This document shows, one piece after another, positions 16,823 to 24,635 of a DNA stretch of 45,236 nt. Below the pieces are notes generated by a model. The model did not search any database. It was given only the letters and a program-made list of their open reading frames with translations, and had not been told where the DNA came from. This DNA comes from Mycobacterium palustre (lineage in GTDB: Bacteria; Actinomycetota; Actinomycetes; Mycobacteriales; Mycobacteriaceae). Position 1 is the stretch's first letter. Each line of letters opens with the position of its first letter. The stretch lies in the NCBI RefSeq assembly GCF_002101785.1, contig NZ_LQPJ01000142.1, positions 1 to 45,236 on the forward strand, in the 5' to 3' direction. The position numbers and the translations under genes are program-made.

Positions 16823-19063
16823 GTGTCGGCCGTCGACGGGCTCAGCGCTTGGCTGATGGCGCTGTACGAACGCGCCCGCAACTGGTGGATCGGCTCGGAC
16901 CCCGGGCAGCTGCGGCTGCGGATGGCCATCCGGACGACGGCCGCGCTGGGCGTTTCGCTGCTGACCATGTTCGTGGTGACCAGGCTGGCCCACCAGCCGC
17001 TGACCGTGGCCCTGCTCGGCGTCGTCATCACCATGGTCGCGGGGCGATCCGTCAACGAGCCCGACCCGCGCCGCCAGCGCGTCACGATGGCGCTGCTGCC
17101 CCTGCCGGGTGCGGTGTCCATCGCGTTGGCCTCGCTGCTCGCCCCGCACGCGATCGCCAGCGACGCCGTCTTCGTGGTGATCGTGTTCGCCGCGGTGTAC
17201 GCCCGCCGGTTCGGGCCGCGCGGGAGGGCGCTGGGCATGGTCGCGTTCATGTCGTACTTCTTCACGTTGTACCTGCGGGCCAGCGTTTCCGAATTGCCGT
17301 GGATGATGGTGGCGCTGCTGGTCGCCACCGCGTGCACGTTCGTGATGTCGGCCTATGTGCTGCCCGACCGGCCCGAGCGGGTGCTGCGCGCCACCATCCG
17401 CGCGCTGCGCGCCCGCATGGCCATCGTCGTCGACACCACCGCCGACGCCGTGCGCACGGGCCGCCTCGACGAGCGGCGGCGGCGGCGCATGCGGGCCCGC
17501 ACCATCCGGCTCAACGAAACCGCGCTGATGGTGCAGGGCCAGATCGAGGACAAGGCCAACCCCGCCATCGTCTGGCCGGGGGTGACCGCCGAGCAGCTGA
17601 CCCCGTGGCTTTTCGACGCCGAGCTGGCCGTCGAATGGGTCGCCACCGCGGGCCGGCGGGCGGCGGCCGTCGCGTCGGCACCCGGCCCCATCCCGGCCGC
17701 CACCCGCGCCGAACTCGTCGTGGCGCTCAGGCAGCTGGCGCGGGCGATCCGCCTCCCGGACGCGGGCGGGCTGCGGGTGGCCGCCGGCTTGGCGCAACGG
17801 GTTCTCGACCGGGCGGGGACTGCCGCCTCCGAGGAAGGCCGGGTCGCGGTGCGCCGCCTCGCCCTGGCGATCATCAACGCCGCGGCGGCGACGGCCGAGG
17901 TCCGCGCGATCGTCGAGGGCGCCGCCACGGGGAGGCCCGTCGCCGTCCCGGACGCCGAGCCGGTGCCGGCGCCCGACGGCGGCCCCGGCGAGCAGCAACC
18001 GGACGAGGGCCTGCGGCCGACCACCCGGCAGGCCATCCAGGTGTCCGTGGCCGCATCGCTGGCCATCGTGACCGGCGAGCTGGTGTCCCCGGCGCGGTGG
18101 TACTGGGCGGTGATCGCGGCGTTCGTGATCTTCGCCGGCACCAACTCCTGGGGCGAAACCCTGACCAAGGGGTGGCAGCGCCTGCTGGGCACCATGCTCG
18201 GCGTGCCGTGCGGGGTGCTGGTGGCGCCCCTGTTCGCCGGCGACAAGACCGCCTCGCTCGTGGCGATCTTCGTGTGCCTTTTCTGCGCCTTCTATTTCAT
18301 GACGGTGACCTACAGCCTGATGACCTTCTGGATCACCACGATGCTGGCGCTGCTGTATGGCCTGCTCGGCCAGTTCTCGTTCGGGGTGCTGATGCTGCGC
18401 ATGGAAGAGACCGCGATCGGCGCCGTCATCGGCGTCGCCGTGGCGATCCTGGTGCTGCCGACCCACACCCGGGCCACCATCCGGAACGACACCCGCACCT
18501 TTTTGACGACCCTGTCCGAACTGATCGAGGTCTCGACCGCCACCATGTTCGGCGGGGACGAGACCGGCAGCCCGACCGAACGGGCGCGGGAACTGGACCG
18601 GGCCCTGCAGCAGTTCCGGATCAGCGCCAAGCCGCTGCTGGCCGGGGTGGCCGGGCTGGCCGGCCGGCGCAGCATCCGGCGGGGCTTAAGGATCTTTTCC
18701 GCCTGCGATCGTTACGGCCGCAGCCTGGCCCGCAGCAGCGAGCAGTACCAGGACCCGGTCGGGTCCGAGGAGCTGGCCGCGGCGTTCATGGCGGCCGCCG
18801 AGCAGACGCGACGCAACATCGCCGCGTTGCTCACCATCATCGACGGTGCCACCGGGGTGACGATCACCTCCGCCGCCGACGAGCTCGACACCGCCGAGTG
18901 CCTGGCGCGGCACCGCGACGGCGACGGGGAACCCCGGCCGGACACCCGGCGATTCCTGACCGCGGTGCACGCGCTGCGCCAGATCGAACGGGCGGTCGTC
19001 ACCGCGGCGACCAACCTGGGCGCGCGCGAGGGCCTCCCGGCGCCCAGCGCGGTGGGTAGCTGA
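16823..19063 (+). CDS. FUSC-family inner-membrane transport protein
   Basis: This 746-aa protein starts at the GTG at 16823 (VSAVDGLSAWL). It has two hydrophobic bundles separated by soluble helical regions: about residues 40-190 (PDPRRQRVTMALLPLPGAV, then PDRPERVLR) and about 405-560 (SVAASLAIVTGELVSPARWYWAVI, GTNSWGETLTKGWQRLLGT, a typical FUSC motif). The C-terminal helices are cytoplasmic. FUSC proteins resemble the fusaric-acid and aromatic-acid efflux (AaeB) family. The substrate is unknown. It is divergent from galT, and its stop is 2 nt from the end of a small convergent ORF. Confidence 0.85.
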   Translation: MSAVDGLSAWLMALYERARNWWIGSDPGQLRLRMAIRTTAALGVSLLTMFVVTRLAHQPLTVALLGVVITMVAGRSVNEPDPRRQRVTMALLPLPGAVSIALASLLAPHAIASDAVFVVIVFAAVYARRFGPRGRALGMVAFMSYFFTLYLRASVSELPWMMVALLVATACTFVMSAYVLPDRPERVLRATIRALRARMAIVVDTTADAVRTGRLDERRRRRMRARTIRLNETALMVQGQIEDKANPAIVWPGVTAEQLTPWLFDAELAVEWVATAGRRAAAVASAPGPIPAATRAELVVALRQLARAIRLPDAGGLRVAAGLAQRVLDRAGTAASEEGRVAVRRLALAIINAAAATAEVRAIVEGAATGRPVAVPDAEPVPAPDGGPGEQQPDEGLRPTTRQAIQVSVAASLAIVTGELVSPARWYWAVIAAFVIFAGTNSWGETLTKGWQRLLGTMLGVPCGVLVAPLFAGDKTASLVAIFVCLFCAFYFMTVTYSLMTFWITTMLALLYGLLGQFSFGVLMLRMEETAIGAVIGVAVAILVLPTHTRATIRNDTRTFLTTLSELIEVSTATMFGGDETGSPTERARELDRALQQFRISAKPLLAGVAGLAGRRSIRRGLRIFSACDRYGRSLARSSEQYQDPVGSEELAAAFMAAAEQTRRNIAALLTIIDGATGVTITSAADELDTAECLARHRDGDGEPRPDTRRFLTAVHALRQIERAVVTAATNLGAREGLPAPSAVGS

Positions 19064-19065
19064 CG

Positions 19066-19332
19066 CTAGCCGGCGGGCCACTCCTTGCGGAGGATGTCGG
19101 TCAGCCTGATGATCGCCACGCCCAGCAGCCCCTGCACCTCCGGTTTTTGTTCCGGCGGCAAATTGTTGACATCGTTTTGCACGACGGTGACCTGCTGCCA
19201 ATCAGGCCGGCCGTCGTCACCGCGACGAGTATCCTTGGTGCGCGCCCCATTTGGTGTGGCGTCATGGGCTGCAGGTTGCCGCACACCGCTTGCCGGATTT
19301 TCGCCGAATTCTTGCGAAATCCTTGCGGCCAT
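19066..19332 (-). CDS. Small hypothetical protein, 88 aa
   Basis: I do not recognise this family. The C-terminal half (from about residue 46; VTVVQNDVNNLPPEQKPEVQ, then a hydrophobic amphipathic helix ending RKEWPAG) reads like a real folded segment. The N-terminal 40 residues are polar and low in complexity. No good ribosome site precedes the ATG. The other minus frame over the same DNA contains MGRAPRILVAVTTAGLIG, which resembles a signal peptide, so a frameshifted secreted protein is an alternative. It converges on the FUSC gene with no room for a terminator. Confidence 0.45.
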   Translation of the reverse strand: MAARISQEFGENPASGVRQPAAHDATPNGARTKDTRRGDDGRPDWQQVTVVQNDVNNLPPEQKPEVQGLLGVAIIRLTDILRKEWPAG

Positions 19333-19356
19333 CGATGACCGTCGTGCCGTGGAGCC

Positions 19357-19806
19357 CTACACCGTCGTGCCCCGCCCGAGCAAGGCGTCGGTCGTCGTTG
19401 CATCGTCCCGCTTCGACGCGGCCATCAGCGCCTCGTGCGCGCGGTCCGGCTCGGTCTCCGGCGGTACCACCAGCAGGACGACCTGCTTGCCGCTCGCGCC
19501 GAGGAGTTCGACCGTGTTGACGGGCTGGCGAAAGTAGCCGGCGAGTCGCACCACGCGCCGGTCAATCCGCAGTTTCTTCGGCGCCGGCGCCCATTCGGTG
19601 AGGTTGTAGATCACCCGGTCGATCGCGCCGAGTCGCACCGACAGCACCGCCAGCAGATCCGGCAGCTCCGTGAGGAGATCGTTGCTGTGCGGCCACCAGG
19701 CCCCGTCGACATACCCGGTGGTGTCGGGCGCTTTGGGCTTCAGCCGCAGGCGCGGCGTGTTCTCAGGCGGTGTTTGTTTCCAGCCGGCGCCCCGTTGTAG
19801 CGTCAT
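19357..19806 (-). CDS. DUF5994-family protein
   Basis: This 149-aa soluble protein starts MTLQRGAGWKQTP (ATG at 19806). Family features are PRLRLKPKAP near the start, the motif GAWWPHSNDL (about residues 37-46), LGAIDRVIYNLTEWAPAPKK, and a basic strand followed by RQPVNTVELLG. The fold and biochemical role are unknown. Mycobacteria usually carry several copies (an Rv0580c-like protein is the H37Rv neighbour I would compare). It may share a message with the small ORF downstream (24-nt gap). Confidence 0.75.
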   Translation of the reverse strand: MTLQRGAGWKQTPPENTPRLRLKPKAPDTTGYVDGAWWPHSNDLLTELPDLLAVLSVRLGAIDRVIYNLTEWAPAPKKLRIDRRVVRLAGYFRQPVNTVELLGASGKQVVLLVVPPETEPDRAHEALMAASKRDDATTTDALLGRGTTV

Positions 19807-20047
19807 GCGACGCTCCCGTCCTTGACCGCGAGGCGGCCAAATCATTCGAATCGACGACGACGCAATCTCAACATGGTTGCGCGCGACATACCGCCGATTC
19901 CAGGAATTCTACTCGTAATTCGTTCGGGCACCGGGCGAACGGCAAAACAGGCCGCACTCCATGCCCGGCGACCCTTGCAGGACAACGCTTTTCGCACGTT
20001 CGGAGCCAGGATTCCGTTCTGCATCGTGTTCAGACAAGATGGAGGGC

Positions 20048-20947
20048 ATGACCGAACCAGTTGCGCCCCGCGTGGCCGTCTACCTCGACTTCGACAACAT
20101 CGTGATCTCGCGGTACGACCAGGTGAACGGGCGCAACTCGTTCCAGCGGGACAAGGCCAAGGGGCTCGACAAGCATCCGGACCGGCTGGCCCGCTCCGTC
20201 GTCGACGTCGGCGCGATCCTCGACTTCGCGTCGTCGTTCGGGACGCTGGTGCTGACCCGCGCCTACGCGGACTGGTCGGCGGACGTCAACGCCGGGTACC
20301 GCGGGCAGCTGGTGGCCCGCGCGGTGGACCTGGTGCAGCTCTTCCCGGCGGCGGCCTACGGCAAGAACGGCGCCGACATCCGGCTCGCCGTCGACGCGGT
20401 CGAGGACATGTTCCGGCTGCCGGATCTGACCCACGTGGTGATCGTGGCCGGCGACTCCGACTACATTCCGCTGGCCCAGCGCTGCAAGAGGCTGGGCCGC
20501 TACGTCGTCGGCATCGGCGTGGCCGGCGCGTCGAGCCGGGCCCTGGCGGCCGCCTGCGACGAGTTCGTCGTCTACGACGCGCTGCCGGGCGTTCCGGTGT
20601 TCGAGCCCGAACCGGCGCCGGCGTCCGGCGACGGCGAGGCCGCCAAGCCGAAGCGGCGCACGGGCCGCGCGAAGGCGACCGAGCCCGAGGAACCGGAGGC
20701 ACCCGACCCGCAGGCCGCCGCGACCGCGTTGCTGACGCGGGCGCTGCAGATCGGTCTGGAAAAAGACGACGTCGACTGGCTGCACAATTCGGCGGTGAAG
20801 GCGCAGATGAAGCGGATGGATCCGTCGTTCAGCGAAAAGTCTTTGGGATTCCGGTCTTTCAGCGATTTCCTGCGTTCGCGCTCCGAGCTCGTCGAGTTGG
20901 ACGAGACGTCGACGACGCGGATGGTGCGCTTGCGCGCGCAAAAATGA
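20048..20947 (+). CDS. NYN-domain (PIN-like) nuclease with C-terminal OST-HTH/LOTUS domain
   Basis: This 299-aa protein starts MTEPVAPRVAVYLDFDN; an ATG 9 nt upstream (20039) is possible. The NYN domain (about residues 8-165) shows the acidic clusters of this PIN-like RNase fold: YLDFDNI, GADIRLAVDAVEDM and AGDSDYIPLAQR. A charged Pro/Ala/Glu linker with KPKRRTGRAK (about 180-215) leads to a C-terminal LOTUS-like winged helix (about 218-299; SFSEKSLGFRSFSDFLRS). The NYN-LOTUS combination is typical of LabA-type proteins and suggests RNA binding and cleavage. It is preceded by 241 bp shared with the divergent DUF5994 gene. Confidence 0.88.
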   Translation: MTEPVAPRVAVYLDFDNIVISRYDQVNGRNSFQRDKAKGLDKHPDRLARSVVDVGAILDFASSFGTLVLTRAYADWSADVNAGYRGQLVARAVDLVQLFPAAAYGKNGADIRLAVDAVEDMFRLPDLTHVVIVAGDSDYIPLAQRCKRLGRYVVGIGVAGASSRALAAACDEFVVYDALPGVPVFEPEPAPASGDGEAAKPKRRTGRAKATEPEEPEAPDPQAAATALLTRALQIGLEKDDVDWLHNSAVKAQMKRMDPSFSEKSLGFRSFSDFLRSRSELVELDETSTTRMVRLRAQK

Positions 20948-21069
20948 GCGTCACTGGCCTCGGCCGTGCAGCACGGGGCGCCGTCACACCGGGGGCCCGA
21001 CCCAAGTCGCGGCAACGACGGAGCGGCCTTACGCTCGTTGGTTGCACGACCTTAAACGGGGGTTTCTTG

Positions 21070-22419
21070 ATGCGTGGGGTCAAGGGGCGAGCCGTGTCCG
21101 CACACAGGTTCGCCCCGATCGCGGTGGCCGGCTGTCTCGTCGTCGCGTCCTGTTCGGAAACCGTGGGGCCGCCCGCGGCCACACCGACCACCTCCACTTC
21201 CGCCGCCAAGACCACCACCGGCAAGGCCGCCGCGCCACCCCCGATCACCGGTCCCCTCGAGAAGGACTGGAAAAGCTATGGCGGAACGGCCTACTTCGGT
21301 TGTCCCGAGAAGTTCTCCCAGGGCAACACGGCTCTGCAGGACATCCGCCCCAAAATTTTCGACACGAAGACCGGACAGTACGTGACCCCGGCCGTCCCGG
21401 CCGTCGCCGCCGGCGAGAAGCTCACCGGGGCCATCTGCGCGCTGACCGGCACCACCGAGGACATGAAGGTCGTCTACATCGTGTCCACCGTCAAACCGGC
21501 GCAGGCGCCCGAACCCGAGGTCGGCAAGGCGACGGCGTACGCCTTCGACATGAAGGCGGGCCAGCCGCTGGTGACCAAGGAGCTGCAGCCGCCGGCCCCC
21601 GAGCTGAGGCTGACCGCACCGGCGGGATGGGCGCTGGCCTCGACCGCGTCCGGCGTGGCGTGGGTCAACGCCTTCACCGACGGGCACGCCGCCGCGTCGC
21701 CGCCGCGGACCGTGATCCTTTCCAGCGCCGACCTTTCCACCGCGTGGGACGACCCGCAGCCCGGCCGCGTGTGGCAGGACGTCCTGGCGTTTCAACGCAA
21801 CACCGACCCCACCAAGACGTCGGGCGCCGAGCTGCGCCGGCCGAGCGGGGAGGCCATCTATCAGGACAACGACATCGCCACAGTCGACGCCGAATTGTCC
21901 GACGGCCCAGACCATCTGGTGAAGATCACGCGCTCGGATCCGGCCAACCCGGCGGCGCTCTCGACGACGTTCTACGACCTGAACGCCAAAGCGCCGATCA
22001 AGGTGGGTGATTCGGACCGGATCTCCGGCGGCGGGCTGTCGGCCACGCTGTCGGACGGGAAGTTGTTCGTCGACGGTCGCGACTCCGACACGTCGCAGTT
22101 CGGGTTCGGGGTGTGGGACCTGCGGACCCAGAAGTGGGACCTGTTGAAGACGCGCGACGACGCCAAGAGCATGGCGATTTCCAAGCTGGCGTTTTTCCAA
22201 GACCACCTCTACGTCACGCACCAGGGCAACACGTTCGCCGTGCTGGCCCTGCCCGCGGCCGAGCCGATCTCGACGACGTGGTCGGTCCGGCCGTTCGCGC
22301 GGATCTCGGGCTGGACGCTGGAATGCCGCGGCGAGAACGCCGCCGCGCTGAACGGGGACTGCAAGGAGATCGTGATGGTGCAAGACCAGGACGGCCGCTT
22401 CCCCGGGCCCTGGTTCTAA
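21070..22419 (+). CDS. Putative lipoprotein of unknown function, 449 aa
   Basis: The ATG at 21070 gives a lipoprotein signal: basic residues, a hydrophobic stretch and VASC (Cys28); an alternative lipobox is VAGC at Cys22. A Thr/Ser/Ala/Pro linker (about 36-60) precedes a soluble domain of about 390 residues. That domain looks beta-rich with repeating blade-like strands (ISGGGLSATLSDGKLFVDGR, FGVWDLRTQKWDLL, FFQDHLYVTHQGNTFAVL), compatible with a beta-propeller. Four cysteines lie in the mature part (YFGCP, GAICAL, LECRG, GDCKE). I do not know a characterised homologue. It ends 4 nt from the convergent Nramp-like gene. Confidence 0.8.
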   Translation: MRGVKGRAVSAHRFAPIAVAGCLVVASCSETVGPPAATPTTSTSAAKTTTGKAAAPPPITGPLEKDWKSYGGTAYFGCPEKFSQGNTALQDIRPKIFDTKTGQYVTPAVPAVAAGEKLTGAICALTGTTEDMKVVYIVSTVKPAQAPEPEVGKATAYAFDMKAGQPLVTKELQPPAPELRLTAPAGWALASTASGVAWVNAFTDGHAAASPPRTVILSSADLSTAWDDPQPGRVWQDVLAFQRNTDPTKTSGAELRRPSGEAIYQDNDIATVDAELSDGPDHLVKITRSDPANPAALSTTFYDLNAKAPIKVGDSDRISGGGLSATLSDGKLFVDGRDSDTSQFGFGVWDLRTQKWDLLKTRDDAKSMAISKLAFFQDHLYVTHQGNTFAVLALPAAEPISTTWSVRPFARISGWTLECRGENAAALNGDCKEIVMVQDQDGRFPGPWF

Positions 22420-22423
22420 CGGC

Positions 22424-23710
22424 TCAGGTCCAGCCCAGGGCCTGGGGCACCATGTACAGCCCGAAGCCCATGACCACCAGGCACAGGGCCCGGGCGACGT
22501 ACTTGTGCGGCCCGCGCATGCGCCACTCCTCGGGCAGCGCCCGCGCCTCGAGCGCCAGCAGCAGCCCCAGCACGATGGGCAGCAGCAGGGCGTTCATCAC
22601 CTCGACGTCGACGGCCAGGTTCACCAGGTCGACGCTGGCCAAAACCAGCGCGGCCCCGACGAGGTGGGCGAGCGCGTAGGTGACGTAGAACTTCGCGGTG
22701 GCGCGGTTGGGCCGCTGGTTGAGGGTGTGCTGCCACCCGAACACCTCCGAGAGGCCCCACGCGCCGGCGAGCGAGGCCACGATCGCGGCGACCAGCGCCG
22801 CGCCCAGCATGCCCAGGCCGAACAAGACGGTGCCGCCGGCGTGGCCCAGGTAGGGGGTCAGCGAGGTGGCGATCTGGCCGACCGTGTTCAGCGCGGCCTC
22901 GCCGTTGTGCTTGCCGATCGTCGAGGCCATGGTGACGACCACCGAGATCATGATCAGCTGGGTCAGCACCGCGCCGGCGGCGGTGTCGTGGCGGGCCTGG
23001 CGGACGGTGGCCACCGACAGGTGCTTGTCGACCACCGCGCCCTGCTGGTAGAAGACCATCCACGGCATGATGACCGCGCCGACGTTGGCCGCAACCAGCA
23101 GCAGATACGACGAGTTGCCCAGCGGCATCGACTTCAGGCCGGCGACGAACGCGTGGGGGTCGGGCCGCGACATCACCATGGCGACCAGGAACGCCAGCTC
23201 GGCGGCGCCGATCGCCAGGCCGATGCGTTCGACGCGCCGGTAGCTGCCGGTCAGGGCCAGCGCCAGCAGCGCCGCGGTTGCGACCGGGATGCTGACCCAC
23301 CGCGAGACGCCAAAGAGCTCGCCGACCCCCGCGACGCCGGCGAACTCGGTGAGCAGGGCGCCGATCGCCGACGCGAACAGCGTGAACGCCGAGATCCAGG
23401 CCCAGAACCGGCCGAACCGTTCCCGGATCAGCGCGCCGTGTCCCTTCTTGGTGACGATGCCCAGCCGCACCGTCATCTCCTGCACGACGTAGAGGATCGG
23501 CATCAAGATCAGCTGCGGCAGGACCATCCGGTAGCCCCACTGCGCTCCGGACTGCGACGCGGTGATCAGCGAGCCGGCGTCGGTGTCGGCCAGCATGACC
23601 ACCAGCCCCGGGCCCCACACCGTGAGCAGGCCGAACCGCAGCCACCGGCCGCCGCGGGAGATGGGTTTCGGCGATCCCGACTCCGCCACCGGCGTGGTTG
23701 TATCGGTCAC
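22424..23710 (-). CDS. Nramp (SLC11)-family transporter with non-canonical metal site
   Basis: This 428-aa protein (GTG start with AAGGAG 9 nt upstream) has about 11 transmembrane segments. The TM1 region aligns without gaps to canonical Nramp, but the DPGN motif reads D44-A-G-S47. The TM6 motif ATVMPH reads A212-V-I-M215-P-W217, so the metal-site Asp and Met remain while Asn is Ser and the conserved His is Trp. This places it among Nramp-related rather than classical MntH proteins. Divalent metal (Mn, Fe or Mg) transport is likely but selectivity is open. A DtxR-family box overlaps its likely promoter, which favours regulation by iron or manganese. Confidence 0.85.
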   Translation of the reverse strand: MTDTTTPVAESGSPKPISRGGRWLRFGLLTVWGPGLVVMLADTDAGSLITASQSGAQWGYRMVLPQLILMPILYVVQEMTVRLGIVTKKGHGALIRERFGRFWAWISAFTLFASAIGALLTEFAGVAGVGELFGVSRWVSIPVATAALLALALTGSYRRVERIGLAIGAAELAFLVAMVMSRPDPHAFVAGLKSMPLGNSSYLLLVAANVGAVIMPWMVFYQQGAVVDKHLSVATVRQARHDTAAGAVLTQLIMISVVVTMASTIGKHNGEAALNTVGQIATSLTPYLGHAGGTVLFGLGMLGAALVAAIVASLAGAWGLSEVFGWQHTLNQRPNRATAKFYVTYALAHLVGAALVLASVDLVNLAVDVEVMNALLLPIVLGLLLALEARALPEEWRMRGPHKYVARALCLVVMGFGLYMVPQALGWT

Positions 23711-23749
23711 CTCGAATGCTCCTTCGTGCGCAGCGACGGACAGCTGACA

Positions 23750-23768
23750 CTAACTTAGCCTTGCCTAA
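23750..23768. promoter_or_regulatory. Predicted DtxR-family (IdeR or MntR) metal-repressor box
   Basis: On the minus strand the 19-mer reads TTAGGCAAGGCTAAGTTAG. It matches the IdeR/DtxR consensus TTAGGTTAGSCTAACCTAA at about 13 of 19 positions, including the TTAGG and CTAA cores. A possible -10 for the Nramp-like gene (TAGTGT, minus strand, 23752-23747) overlaps its edge, which is a suitable position for repression. The same 98-bp region also serves the divergent SDR gene. Confidence 0.55.
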
Positions 23769-23808
23769 CCAGGTGCCACCGGCCCCGATGTCGTTAACGT
23801 TGCCGGCT

Positions 23809-24612
23809 ATGGGTGCATTGGACGGGCGCGTCGCGCTGATCACGGGAGCGGCACGGGGACAGGGCCGCGCGCACGCGCTGGCGCTGGCGGCCGAAGGCGC
23901 GGACATCGTGGCCGCCGACGCGCCCGGGCCGATGGTGGACCTCACCTACCCGCTGGGCACCGAGGACGACCTGCGAGACACCGCCAAGCGGGTCGAGGAG
24001 CTCGGCAGGCGTTGCCTGCCGATAACGCTCGACGTGCGCGACTCGGCGCGGGTCGACGCCGCGGTGCGGCAGACCGTGAACGACATGGGCGGCCTGCACA
24101 TCGTGGTGGCCAACGCCGGCATCGTCAGCACCGGCCCCCTCGAGCAGGTCAGCGACCAGGTCTGGCAACAGCTGCTGGACACGAACCTGAGCGGCGTGTT
24201 CCACACGCTGCGGGCGGCCATTCCGGTGATGCGAGGGCAGCGCTTCGGCAGGATCGTGGTGACGTCCTCGATGGGCGGCAGGATGGGCATCCCCGAGTTG
24301 GCGGCGTACAACGCCACCAAGTGGGGCATCATCGGCCTGGCCAAATCCGTCGCCCTCGAGGTCGCCAAAGAGGGTGTCACGGTCAACGTGGTATGCCCGA
24401 CGACAACGCAGACACCGATGGTCCAGCCCACCGAAAGCGGCGACGTGCCAGACGATTTGGTGCGCCGCATGATGAAGGCAAACCCGATACCCCGGCCGTG
24501 GCTTCAACCCGAGGACGTCAGCCGTGGAGTCCTGTATCTGGTCACCGACCCCGGAGTCATCACCGGAAGCGTCCTCGAGATCGGCCTCGGCGGCAGCGCG
24601 CGGATGCACTAG
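23809..24612 (+). CDS. Mycofactocin-coupled-type SDR oxidoreductase
   Basis: This 267-aa short-chain dehydrogenase has TGAARGQGRAHA (residues 12-23) for NAD binding, NAG at 102-104, and the catalytic set S154, Y167 and K171. The TGxxRGQGR start together with the insertion around residues 45-70 (YPLGTEDDLRDT) is the signature of SDRs that hold NAD tightly and are thought to pass electrons to mycofactocin. The substrate is probably an alcohol or sterol-like compound. There is no clear ribosome site; TAACGT at 23795-23800 lies 8 nt before the ATG, which suits a leaderless mRNA. It converges on the polyprenyl synthase gene. Confidence 0.85.
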   Translation: MGALDGRVALITGAARGQGRAHALALAAEGADIVAADAPGPMVDLTYPLGTEDDLRDTAKRVEELGRRCLPITLDVRDSARVDAAVRQTVNDMGGLHIVVANAGIVSTGPLEQVSDQVWQQLLDTNLSGVFHTLRAAIPVMRGQRFGRIVVTSSMGGRMGIPELAAYNATKWGIIGLAKSVALEVAKEGVTVNVVCPTTTQTPMVQPTESGDVPDDLVRRMMKANPIPRPWLQPEDVSRGVLYLVTDPGVITGSVLEIGLGGSARMH

Positions 24613-24635
24613 CCGACACCGGCCGTCGGGCGCCG

